Positions 1 through 7,361 of a stretch of DNA of 23,771 nucleotides are shown piece after piece (positions within the stretch are counted from its first letter, which is position 1; each line of letters begins with the position of its first letter). Origin of the DNA: Collinsella aerofaciens (GTDB lineage Bacteria; Actinomycetota; Coriobacteriia; Coriobacteriales; Coriobacteriaceae). The position numbers and the translations under genes were made by a program. The notes under the pieces were generated by a model, which saw nothing but the letters and a program-made list of their open reading frames with translations, did not search any database and was not told the origin of the DNA. The DNA lies in contig NZ_JAQLDQ010000028.1 in the NCBI RefSeq assembly GCF_028209395.1, forward strand, positions 1 through 23,771. The letters run 5' to 3'.

Positions 1-77
1 GGACCTGTAGCTCAGTTGGTTAGAGCGTCCGGCTGATAACCGGGAGGTCACAAGTTCGAATCTTGTCAGGTCCACCA
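1..77 (+). tRNA. tRNA-Ile (anticodon GAT)
   Basis: A complete 77-nt tRNA with encoded CCA. The 7-bp acceptor is GGACCTG paired with CAGGTCC, the anticodon stem is 28-32 with 40-44, the anticodon GAT is at 35-37, and the T-loop is TTCGAAT. It starts at the first base of the window, so its promoter is not visible. It is identical to the tRNA at 225-301. Confidence 0.97.
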
Positions 78-88
78 CTTTCTTTCGC

Positions 89-133
89 AATAAACACCCC
101 AGCGAGAGCCGAGTCGCCGCTGGGGTGTTTATT
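89..133. terminator. Perfect 16-bp hairpin between tRNA-Ile and tRNA-Ala
   Basis: Positions 89-104 are perfectly complementary to 118-133, with a 13-nt loop. The arms end in AATAAA and TTTATT, so either strand gives a short T-rich tail. It probably ends the first tRNA transcript. The lack of a continuous U-tract makes efficiency uncertain. Confidence 0.6.
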
Positions 134-144
134 ACTGTCTCCGT

Positions 145-220
145 GGGGGTTTAGCTCAGCTGGGAGAGCGCGGGCTTTGCAAGCCTGAGGTCAGGGGTTC
201 GATCCCCCTAACCTCCACCA
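145..220 (+). tRNA. tRNA-Ala (anticodon TGC)
   Basis: A 76-nt tRNA with encoded CCA. The acceptor GGGGGTT pairs with AACCTCC (one G-T pair), the anticodon TGC is at 178-180 in the loop TTTGCAA, and the T-arm is GGGGTTCGATCCCC. The next tRNA begins only 4 nt downstream, so the two are almost certainly co-transcribed. Confidence 0.97.
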
Positions 221-224
221 TGAT

Positions 225-301
225 GGACCTGTAGCTCAGTTGGTTAGAGCGTCCGGCTGATAACCGGGAGGTCACAAGTTCGAATCTTGTCAGGTCCACC
301 A
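225..301 (+). tRNA. tRNA-Ile (anticodon GAT), second identical copy
   Basis: All 77 bases, including CCA, are identical to 1-77. It follows tRNA-Ala by 4 nt. Ile-GAT and Ala-TGC are the classic pair of bacterial rRNA spacers, but no rRNA follows here; a terminator and protein genes do. Confidence 0.97.
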
Positions 302-315
302 TCAAAACTGTGAAG

Positions 316-346
316 AGCCCTGAGGCGTTGCCTCGGGGCTTTTTTC
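316..346 (+). terminator. Intrinsic terminator after the tRNA cluster
   Basis: A 10-bp stem (316-325 with 331-340, one G-T pair), a 5-nt loop and a run of six T residues. It is well placed to end the Ala-Ile transcript. Confidence 0.85.
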
Positions 347-373
347 TTGTCTGCGATAAATCTCATTTTGGTT

Positions 374-403
374 TTGTGTGCTGTGCGAAAGATTGGGTAG
401 TAT
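374..403 (+). promoter_or_regulatory. Candidate sigma70-type promoter for the DUF151 gene
   Basis: TTGTGT (374-379) and TAGTAT (398-403) are separated by 18 nt, downstream of the tRNA terminator and about 57 nt before the start codon. This is a motif match by eye only. Confidence 0.35.
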
Positions 404-459
404 AGCTATTCAATGCGGCGGGCTGCCGCGTGTTAACCGCTACGTACCGGAGGTGTTCC

Positions 460-960
460 ATGGTTCGTGTCGACATAGAGACTATCGTCATGGCCGCCGG
501 TCCCGTGCCATCGCTTATCGTGCTTCGCGAGCGCTGCAGCAAATCGGACTCGCCCGCGCCGTTGCGTTCCCTTTCCATTCAGACGGGTTCGTTTGAAGCT
601 GCTGCCATCAGCCGCGGCATCGATAGCGGTCGCGCCGAGCGCCCGATTACCCATGACCTGTTGCTCGATACCGTTGACGCCTTGGGCGCCAAACTCGAGC
701 GCATCGAGATCGTTCGCGCCGAGCCGCCGGTGTTTTACGCGACGATTGTCGTACTGGCCGATGGTGACGAGCGCAAGATCGATGCCCGCCCCAGCGATGC
801 CATCGCCCTTGCCGTGCGCAGCAATGCTCCCATGTTTGTGGAGGACGACATCATGAATCGCCTGGGCACCGTTTCTGCCCATGCCGAGGAAGTCGACGAC
901 GAGCAGGAGTTCGAGAAGTTCGACGAGTTCGTCCATACGCTCTCCCCCGATGACTTCTAA
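460..960 (+). CDS. Bifunctional nuclease family protein (DUF151/BFN domain)
   Basis: A 166-aa protein recognisable as a BFN/DUF151 domain. It has the RPITHDLL motif at residues 61-68 and the highly conserved DARPSDAIALAVR at 108-120, followed by an aPmfVeddi segment and an acidic C-terminal tail. Plant members have been reported to have DNase and RNase activity; the function of bacterial members is poorly defined, so nuclease activity here is family inference. No signal peptide or membrane helix is visible, so it should be cytosolic. I chose ATG 460 over an in-frame ATG at 430 because CCGGAGGTG lies at the right distance before 460 and because the conserved domain starts there (VRVDIETI). It heads a three-gene plus-strand run, and its stop codon directly abuts the next ATG. 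Confidence 0.88.
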   Translation: MVRVDIETIVMAAGPVPSLIVLRERCSKSDSPAPLRSLSIQTGSFEAAAISRGIDSGRAERPITHDLLLDTVDALGAKLERIEIVRAEPPVFYATIVVLADGDERKIDARPSDAIALAVRSNAPMFVEDDIMNRLGTVSAHAEEVDDEQEFEKFDEFVHTLSPDDF

Positions 961-1350
961 ATGCGGGGCGTCCAGGTTGCGGAGCGTTCGCTGATGGCCG
1001 GCGGCATGTCGGCTGAGGCGGCCGCCATCGCGCGTGAAGCCCAGATGCGCTCGGAAGCATCCGAGGCGGCCCGCCTCGCCTATGTGACACAGGCCCGCAC
1101 GCTTCGCGAGCGCCGCGGCTCGTTTATCAAGATGGTTGTCATCTCCGCCCTTGTCGCGGCAATCTGCTCGCGCCTTCGTGGTACAGTTGGTGCGCTTGGG
1201 TTTTCGATCTCTACGGGCCTGGTGATCTGGGGCGTGGTCGACGCGGTAATGCTGACCAGTCAGATCAAGGTGCTCGACAAGCGTGCGGTGGATATGATGC
1301 ACGCCCGCGACGCTGCCGCCAAGATCGCTGCTGAGGCACAAGAACTGTAA
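961..1350 (+). CDS. Small two-helix membrane protein, function unknown
   Basis: A 129-aa protein that I do not recognise. It has an Ala/Glu/Arg-rich, probably helical N-terminus, a hydrophobic segment at about residues 55-71 (FIKMVVISALVAAICSR), a second at about 79-98 (LGFSISTGLVIWGVVDAV), and an Ala-rich charged C-terminus. The two adjacent segments suggest a hairpin in the membrane with both ends on the same side. The ATG at 961 touches the upstream stop (TAAATG) but has no clear ribosome binding site. The in-frame ATG at 994 has GGAG nine bases upstream, so the true protein may be 118 aa. It lies between the DUF151 gene and another unknown gene, all probably co-transcribed. Confidence 0.7.
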   Translation: MRGVQVAERSLMAGGMSAEAAAIAREAQMRSEASEAARLAYVTQARTLRERRGSFIKMVVISALVAAICSRLRGTVGALGFSISTGLVIWGVVDAVMLTSQIKVLDKRAVDMMHARDAAAKIAAEAQEL

Positions 1351-1380
1351 CGACGCCGGATTCGATGGGAAGGTCTAAAG

Positions 1381-1830
1381 ATGGCACAGGATATGCAGGA
1401 CGCCGGTAACGTCTCCGCCGAGCTCGACGCCATGGTGTGTGACCTGATTGGTGCGTTCTTGGACGACCTTGCCGCCGGCGAGAATCCGGGCGTAGTTGTG
1501 GCGATCGAGGACGCTGCTTCCAACCGTTATCTGGCGGCGCTCGATGAGGATGGCGAAGAGGCGTGCCTCGAGGCTGCCACCAACTTTATCTCCGAGCACA
1601 AGATGGGTCTTAAGGACGAGGGGCTGGGCCGCATCGCCCGTTACGCCATCGGCTACACCGGTTGTGTCGAAATTGACGGCGGCTATCACGACGCCCTGCT
1701 CGTGAGCTTCTTCGAAACCACGCTCGAGAGCGGTTTTTCGGCATACGTGCTGTATGAGGGCATGGGTGCCGGCGATGGTTTTATGTGGAGCGACCCTGAA
1801 CCTGCAGGTGAGGAAACCCCTCTTATCTAA
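1381..1830 (+). CDS. Hypothetical acidic cytosolic protein
   Basis: A 149-aa, strongly acidic protein with no signal peptide or membrane helix. I do not recognise a family. A predicted helical N-terminal half (AELDAMVCDLIGAFLDDLAAG) is followed by segments that look like mixed alpha/beta (GVVVAIEDA, YAIGYTGCVEIDGGYHDALL, GFSAYVLYEGMG). The start is supported by GGGAAGG about 8 nt upstream of ATG 1381. It sits 30 nt after the two-helix membrane protein and 117 nt before typA, probably as the last gene of the short operon starting at 460. No terminator is obvious after it, so read-through into typA is possible. Confidence 0.75.
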   Translation: MAQDMQDAGNVSAELDAMVCDLIGAFLDDLAAGENPGVVVAIEDAASNRYLAALDEDGEEACLEAATNFISEHKMGLKDEGLGRIARYAIGYTGCVEIDGGYHDALLVSFFETTLESGFSAYVLYEGMGAGDGFMWSDPEPAGEETPLI

Positions 1831-1947
1831 AATCGCTAAAATAAACGAGTTTTCGGTAAAAGGCTCAATATTCCCGCTGAGCGTTGTATCGCTGGGCGGG
1901 CCGCATACGCGTGCCGTTTGTATATGGATAGAAGATAGGGGAACTAC

Positions 1948-3786
<1,839 letters not shown>

Positions 3787-3815
3787 GCGCTGGGGCTTAT
3801 AACCGCCAATAAGAA

Positions 3816-3849
3816 AGGGCGTCGACCGCGATGGTCGGCGCCCTTTTTG
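3816..3849 (+). terminator. Intrinsic terminator after typA
   Basis: A 12-bp stem (3816-3827 with 3833-3844, one G-T pair), a 5-nt loop and TTTTT. On the minus strand the same stem is followed by TTTCTT, so it may also terminate the converging gene at 3916-5061. Confidence 0.9.
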
Positions 3850-3851
3850 GT

Positions 3852-3909
3852 GCAAGGGGGACAGGTTCGCTTGCACCACCACAAAGGTGCCTGTCCCCTT
3901 TGTGGTGGT
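3852..3909. repeat. Palindromic intergenic element with two competing stems
   Basis: Positions 3875-3887 pair perfectly over 13 bp with 3897-3909 (ACCACCACAAAGG and its complement). Separately, GGGGACAGG (3857-3865) pairs over 9 bp with CCTGTCCCC (3890-3898), which overlaps the loop and arm of the first stem. GCAAG (3852-3856) can also pair with CTTGC (3870-3874). It lies between two convergent genes. It looks like a dispersed REP-like palindrome, but only one copy of this form is visible here. Confidence 0.6.
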
Positions 3910-3915
3910 TGGCAG

Positions 3916-5061
3916 CTAGGCGGTGGGGAGTTCCGGCGTATTAGCCGGCTGTTGCGATTTGAGGTGAGCGTTGCGCCAGATGATCTGGATAACATAGCCG
4001 AGCGTGAAGACAAAGGCCACGCCGCTGATGAAATCGCCTACGAGGGGGATTGCCGTAAGTGCACCTGCGATCACGCCGCCGGCGGCCGCCATGGCGTAGC
4101 GGTTCTGGCTGTGTCCGACCATGCGCGCGATCGCGCACCCTGCAAAGGCACTCGACACCAGCGCGATGCCAATAACACCGCACATGAGGGCTCCGGCAAG
4201 CGACAGACCAGCGATAGAGATAATTAGCAGTAGGACGGCGGGGACGACAGCAATCGTACCCAGAAGACCGCTCACCCACAGGGGCATGGGGCACTGGTGG
4301 AGCATACCGGCGGCGCTGACAGTCGCACGCGGAAAGACGAGCTCGAGCAGCAGAGCGACAAAGCAGGTCGAGAGTGCCGCGGCGACGATACCGCCGATGA
4401 CATCGTTAACGGTGGAAGTATCTTCGTTCTCGGTGCGGTCGATCTTGAGGGCACCGACCTCGGCTCCCGCGGCACGCTCGGGGTCCTCGGAGACGTGCGC
4501 GTTCACGGTGCCGGTGATGCGGGCGTTCTTGCCCAGGATGAGTTTGTCGGCCCAAACCTCGACATCGCCCTCGACGGTGCCATCGATGGTCACCGTGTCG
4601 CCCGCAAGCGCTGCCGACTTGGTAGAGCCGCGCAGGGCAACCGTCTCGCCCATCGCGTAAAAACAGTTGGCGGCGCTGTCGGAATTGAGAACGACATGCT
4701 GGCCGGCAACGGTCACGCTGCCATCAACCGTAGTCTTGGCAATGTCGATGGTGCGCGCCGCCAAGCGGACGGCGCCGCCCACCGTGCAGTCGCGAATCGA
4801 GAGGGTATCGCCCGCGGCGATGATATCGCGGTCGATGGAGACATCGTCCAGTTCGAGACTCTGACCGGCCCAATACAGGTCGCCCTCGACACCGGACGGA
4901 TTAGAGTCGTTGTCGGTTGCAAGTACGTTGCCTGCCGTGTCCGTGCCGGCGAACGACGCCGTGGGAAGTACGGTCAGCGCAAGCGCAATCAGTACGAATA
5001 GGAGGGCGATGCGGGCCTGCGCTTTGTGGCGCTTGGTCGACGGTTCTAGGTTGCAAGGCAT
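3916..5061 (-). CDS. Secreted/membrane bactofilin-like polymer-forming protein
   Basis: A 381-aa protein. A basic N-terminus is followed by a hydrophobic stretch and a likely cleavage site after ASFA (residue 38). Residues of roughly 55-190 are short beta-strand repeats of the right-handed helix type seen in bactofilins (polymer-forming cytoskeletal family), for example DTVTIDGTVEGDVEVWADKL and ARITGTVNAHV. The C-terminal half holds several hydrophobic segments from about VIGGIVAAALSTCFVALLLELVF onward. Known bactofilins are mostly cytosolic; here the signal peptide implies that the beta-helix lies outside the membrane and is anchored by C-terminal helices. The start at 5061 is chosen over the upstream in-frame ATG (5109) because AAGGA precedes it and the signal peptide then has normal geometry. 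It lies downstream of, and on the same strand as, the TRIC-family gene. Confidence 0.8.
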   Translation of the reverse strand: MPCNLEPSTKRHKAQARIALLFVLIALALTVLPTASFAGTDTAGNVLATDNDSNPSGVEGDLYWAGQSLELDDVSIDRDIIAAGDTLSIRDCTVGGAVRLAARTIDIAKTTVDGSVTVAGQHVVLNSDSAANCFYAMGETVALRGSTKSAALAGDTVTIDGTVEGDVEVWADKLILGKNARITGTVNAHVSEDPERAAGAEVGALKIDRTENEDTSTVNDVIGGIVAAALSTCFVALLLELVFPRATVSAAGMLHQCPMPLWVSGLLGTIAVVPAVLLLIISIAGLSLAGALMCGVIGIALVSSAFAGCAIARMVGHSQNRYAMAAAGGVIAGALTAIPLVGDFISGVAFVFTLGYVIQIIWRNAHLKSQQPANTPELPTA

Positions 5062-5074
5062 AGTGAATCCTTCG

Positions 5075-5097
5075 TTAGATACTTGGCATATATCTAA
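5075..5097 (-). promoter_or_regulatory. Inverted repeat upstream of the bactofilin-like gene
   Basis: TTAGATA (5075-5081) and TATCTAA (5091-5097) are perfect 7-bp arms 9 nt apart, immediately upstream of the ribosome binding site of the minus-strand gene starting at 5061. It could be a regulator's operator or a small 5'-UTR hairpin; the sequence alone does not say which. Confidence 0.35.
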
Positions 5098-5167
5098 CAG
5101 GGTACCCAACGTGCGAGCGCTCTAAAAGAACCTCTCGGTTGCATTTCGAAGGGTCGTGCCGTGCTAT

Positions 5168-5857
5168 CTACTTTTTGCGATGTAAAAAGTGCGCGATGTC
5201 TTCTTCGGTGGGGCTTTTGATGTCAAAGCGCAGCGAGAGCCAGCGCAGACCCATGGTCACGACAACGCATACGACCAGCGCGGCGACATTGCTCATAATG
5301 CCGCTCATAACGAGACACACATAGCTTGTCGATCCGGCGATGGCGGCGATGGCATAAAAGTTAGTACGTTGGAAAATGCCCGGAACCACGCCCATAAAGC
5401 CATCGCGCAACATGCCGCCGCCCACCGCGGTGAAAAAGCCCATCATGATGCACACCGCCGGTGCAAAGCCGTAGACCAGCGCCTTGTCTGCTCCAGTGGC
5501 GGCGTAGATGCCGACCGAGATGATGTCGAGCAGGGGAATGAGTTTTTCGGGCTTGTCGACGATTGCCGGGAAAATATAGATGATGGCTGCCGTGGCAATG
5601 GAAAGCGGCAGCGCCATTGGCTGGTTGAGGATGTAGACGTTGCCCACCTGCAGCGTCATGTCGCGTAAAAGACCGCCGCCCAAGCCACAGACCACGGCGA
5701 GCGCAACTGCACCCACCAGGTCGAGTTTGTGCTCGCGCGCGACCAACACGCCCGAGATTGAAGCCGCGACGACGGCGAACATTTCGAGCCAAAACGGGAT
5801 GGCGACCATGGCATCCGTGGCGTGTGAGGTAACGGTCATAGCGGCGACGACGGGCAA
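5168..5857 (-). CDS. TRIC-type cation channel / UPF0126 family membrane protein
   Basis: A 229-aa integral membrane protein with about seven hydrophobic segments. The two-fold duplicated motif typical of the family is clear: GLGGGLLRD at residues 58-66 and AVGGGMLRD at 144-152, each followed by a hydrophobic helix. Prokaryotic TRIC homologues form trimeric channels for monovalent cations; some proteobacterial relatives (YadS/YicG) have been linked to glycine transport, so the substrate is open. The start is a TTG at 5857 with AAAGGA 7 nt upstream on the minus strand; an in-frame ATG at residue 7 is the alternative. The gap to the next minus-strand gene is about 106 nt and carries its own inverted repeat, so co-transcription is uncertain. 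Confidence 0.88.
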   Translation of the reverse strand: MPVVAAMTVTSHATDAMVAIPFWLEMFAVVAASISGVLVAREHKLDLVGAVALAVVCGLGGGLLRDMTLQVGNVYILNQPMALPLSIATAAIIYIFPAIVDKPEKLIPLLDIISVGIYAATGADKALVYGFAPAVCIMMGFFTAVGGGMLRDGFMGVVPGIFQRTNFYAIAAIAGSTSYVCLVMSGIMSNVAALVVCVVVTMGLRWLSLRFDIKSPTEEDIAHFLHRKK

Positions 5858-5894
5858 GATGGGGTCCTTTTGGTTGCGGGTTTAGACAATGCCC

Positions 5895-6038
5895 GTACAT
5901 AGTACATGGTTGGCGGGCGTGGTGACCCTATTGCTCGGTAAACGGTCGGGACTGGGAACGGTCATGGGTACCAAACATGTACATCAGCCTTCAAAGATTT
6001 CGAAAAATGTCGGTTTTGGAGGGTGACGTACATGTTTG
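5895..6038. promoter_or_regulatory. Cluster of GTACAT motifs upstream of the TRIC-family gene
   Basis: GTACAT occurs at 5895-5900, 5902-5907, 5979-5984 and 6028-6033, and on the other strand at 5977-5982. CAAACATGTAC (5972-5982) and GTACATGTTTG (6028-6038) form a perfect 11-bp inverted repeat with a 45-nt spacer. The cluster lies 38-180 nt upstream of the TTG start at 5857, so it may be an operator region. The rest of 5858-6081 holds no gene that I can support. Confidence 0.4.
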
Positions 6039-6081
6039 AGATTCAAGGTGAAATCGAAAGCAATGGGGGACGTGGCTGAAT

Positions 6082-6221
6082 AGGAGGGATGTCCAAATTT
6101 TGAGCGGAGCTCAAAATTTATTCGGTCGGCTTGCGCCGACCGCGCTGCGCTAAAAACGCGCCACTGGCGCGTTTTCTTTACGCTCCGCGTCCTGACGGGT
6201 TCGAATCCCTCCTCCTCCGCC
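6082..6221 (+). pseudogene. tRNA-Ser-like remnant holding three perfect hairpins
   Basis: The 3' part (6197-6221) is identical over 25 nt to the T-loop and acceptor end of the tRNA-Ser at 6286-6376 but is oppositely oriented. GGAGGGA at 6083-6089 resembles that tRNA's 5' acceptor (GGAGGGG), and AGGAGGGAT (6082-6090) pairs with ATCCCTCCT (6205-6213). Between them, where the D-arm, anticodon arm and variable arm should be, are three perfect hairpins: 6095-6105/6109-6119 (11 bp), 6123-6130/6135-6142 (8 bp) and 6153-6162/6166-6175 (10 bp). The T-stem has only three good pairs. It cannot be a functional tRNA; it may be a degenerate tRNA, an attachment-site relic or a structured repeat. Confidence 0.5.
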
Positions 6222-6244
6222 GTATTTGCTTGTAAGGGACTCTA

Positions 6245-6274
6245 AACAAAAAAGCCCCCGTTTTCGGGAGCTTT
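6245..6274 (-). terminator. Intrinsic terminator after tRNA-Ser(CGA)
   Basis: On the minus strand a 10-bp stem with one mismatch (6251-6260 with 6265-6274) and an AAAA loop is followed by TTTTTTGTTT. It sits directly 3' of the minus-strand tRNA-Ser at 6286-6376. Confidence 0.8.
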
Positions 6275-6285
6275 CTCAACCAAAA

Positions 6286-6376
6286 TGGCGGAGGAGGAGG
6301 GATTCGAACCCTCGTGACCTTATACAGGCCAAACGGTTTTCGAGACCGCCGCATTCAACCACTCTGCCACCCCTCC
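6286..6376 (-). tRNA. tRNA-Ser (anticodon CGA)
   Basis: A 91-nt class II tRNA with encoded CCA. The acceptor GGAGGGG pairs with CTCCTCC (one G-T pair), the discriminator is G, the anticodon CGA is the complement of plus-strand 6340-6342, the T-arm is GAGGGTTCGAATCCCTC, and a long variable arm is present. Confidence 0.95.
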
Positions 6377-6385
6377 GCGTGGGGT

Positions 6386-6416
6386 AAAAACAAAGCAGGC
6401 TCGAAGGCCTGCTTTG
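6386..6416 (-). terminator. Intrinsic terminator between the two tRNA-Ser genes
   Basis: A perfect 10-bp stem (6391-6400 with 6407-6416) with a 6-nt loop; on the minus strand it is followed by TTTTT. It should end the tRNA-Ser(GGA) transcript before tRNA-Ser(CGA). Confidence 0.75.
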
Positions 6417-6424
6417 GAATTAAC

Positions 6425-6515
6425 TGGCGGAGAGTCAGGGATTTGAACCCTGGAGACGCTTTTGACGCCTACACGATTTCCAATCGTGCTCCTTCGGCCA
6501 CTCGGACAACTCTCC
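6425..6515 (-). tRNA. tRNA-Ser (anticodon GGA)
   Basis: A 91-nt class II tRNA with encoded CCA. It has a perfect 7-bp acceptor (GGAGAGT with ACTCTCC), anticodon GGA in the loop TTGGAAA, a long variable arm, and the T-arm CAGGGTTCAAATCCCTG. Confidence 0.95.
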
Positions 6516-6531
6516 GTTAAATGCGAAAGTC

Positions 6532-6559
6532 AGTATACACGAGGAACCGCAAAGTGCAA
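6532..6559 (-). promoter_or_regulatory. Promoter of tRNA-Ser(GGA)
   Basis: On the minus strand, TTGCAC (6559-6554) and TATACT (6537-6532) are separated by 16 nt, about 16 nt upstream of the tRNA 5' end. Both boxes are close to the sigma70-type consensus. Confidence 0.65.
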
Positions 6560-6919
6560 ACAGAAAAGTTGGCATTTTTTAAAACGCTTGGCCGCGCTTG
6601 TCGTTGCAGTGGGGTTTGAGGTGCCAAAAAACGGATTCCGACCAGCGTGGTTGATTAACTCAATTGTTCAAAAGGGGTATTCATAAGCGACTTGGCAATG
6701 AATTTAAAAATCTTTGGGTGGCGCTGTGGACCACTGGTATGCATTTTGCGACCACAGCCTTGTGCCCGTTGACCTGTGGCTTGGCTCAGCTTGTCCCCGC
6801 GGCACCGTATCTTGTCCACAAATCCGTCAAGCACTTGGTCAGCATTTGGTTGGAAGACGCATGAAACGTCGTGCGAGTATGGGCATATGTGGAGGTCATG
6901 AGGTTGTAGCTGCATATTC
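6560..6919. other. Gene-free stretch upstream of rpsF
   Basis: I see no convincing gene on either strand. It contains an exact TTGTCCACA (6812-6820), the form of DnaA box preferred in some actinobacteria, and TGTGGACCA (6725-6733), which matches in reverse with one mismatch. Two sites are too few to call an origin. Confidence 0.4.
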
Positions 6920-6948
6920 TTGCGGCCTAGGAGGTTGAAAGATATTAT
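6920..6948 (+). promoter_or_regulatory. Candidate promoter of the rpsF operon
   Basis: TTGCGG (6920-6925) and TATTAT (6943-6948) are separated by 17 nt. Transcription from about 6955 would give a leader of about 65 nt that just includes the hairpin at 6965-6993. Confidence 0.5.
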
Positions 6949-6964
6949 TACCAAGTCTTTTCCT

Positions 6965-6993
6965 GCTTCAGGCGCACCTTCACGACCTGAAGC
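6965..6993 (+). promoter_or_regulatory. rpsF 5'-leader hairpin, possible S6:S18 autoregulatory site
   Basis: GCTTCAGG (6965-6972) pairs perfectly with CCTGAAGC (6986-6993) around a 13-nt loop containing CACC. It lies between the candidate promoter and the rpsF ribosome binding site. Many bacteria have an mRNA motif here that binds the S6:S18 complex. I could not align the motif's bulge consensus by eye, so the identity is inferred from position. Confidence 0.4.
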
Positions 6994-7019
6994 CACATTT
7001 GCCCAGAGGAGGTGACAAT

Positions 7020-7313
7020 ATGAAGGCTTATGAACTGCTGTTCTTTGTTGACCCGTCGCTCGACCCCGAGACTCGTCTCGCTGTTATGAAGCGTATCGAT
7101 ACCACGATCGCTGAGGGCGCTGGCAAGGTCGACTCCGTTGACGACTGGGGCAAGCGCAAGCTCGCCTACGAGATCAACGACCTCACCGATGGTGACTACA
7201 CCCTCATCAACTTCCACGCAGATCCTACCCAGATCGCCGAGCTTGATCGCATCCTGCGCATCACCGACGCTGTGGTCCGCCACATGATCGTCCGTCGCGA
7301 CGACCAGGAGTAA
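7020..7313 (+). CDS. rpsF: 30S ribosomal protein S6
   Basis: A 97-aa protein, the normal S6 length. It has the typical start MKAYELLFFVDPS, the central DDWGKRKLAYEIND motif and the VVRHMIVRRDD end. S6 binds S18 in the platform of the small subunit. ATG 7020 is chosen over an in-frame ATG at 6999 because AGAGGAGGTGAC precedes it and S6 proteins start here. First gene of rpsF-ssb-rpsR-rplI. Confidence 0.97.
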   Translation: MKAYELLFFVDPSLDPETRLAVMKRIDTTIAEGAGKVDSVDDWGKRKLAYEINDLTDGDYTLINFHADPTQIAELDRILRITDAVVRHMIVRRDDQE

Positions 7314-7361
7314 GACTGTCGTTTTGGACTGGGCTTGTGCCCCAAGAGGAAGTAGTGAGTT

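Noticed and set aside
3916..5001. A plus-strand frame at 4297-5001 as a gene
   Set aside because: It is antisense to the bactofilin-like gene, whose strand shows a signal peptide, beta-helical repeats and a ribosome binding site.
6314..6520. A 68-codon open frame on the plus strand
   Set aside because: It lies entirely antisense to the two tRNA-Ser genes; its translation reflects the conserved tRNA bases.
6655..6996. Short frames in the stretch before rpsF (6655-6996 minus, 6664-6864 and 6714-6938 plus)
   Set aside because: No ribosome binding site of note, no family resemblance, and mutual overlap on both strands; I treat the stretch as non-coding.
6560..7019. A replication origin
   Set aside because: Only one exact and one near DnaA box, no dnaA or dnaN nearby, and skew cannot be assessed from this window.
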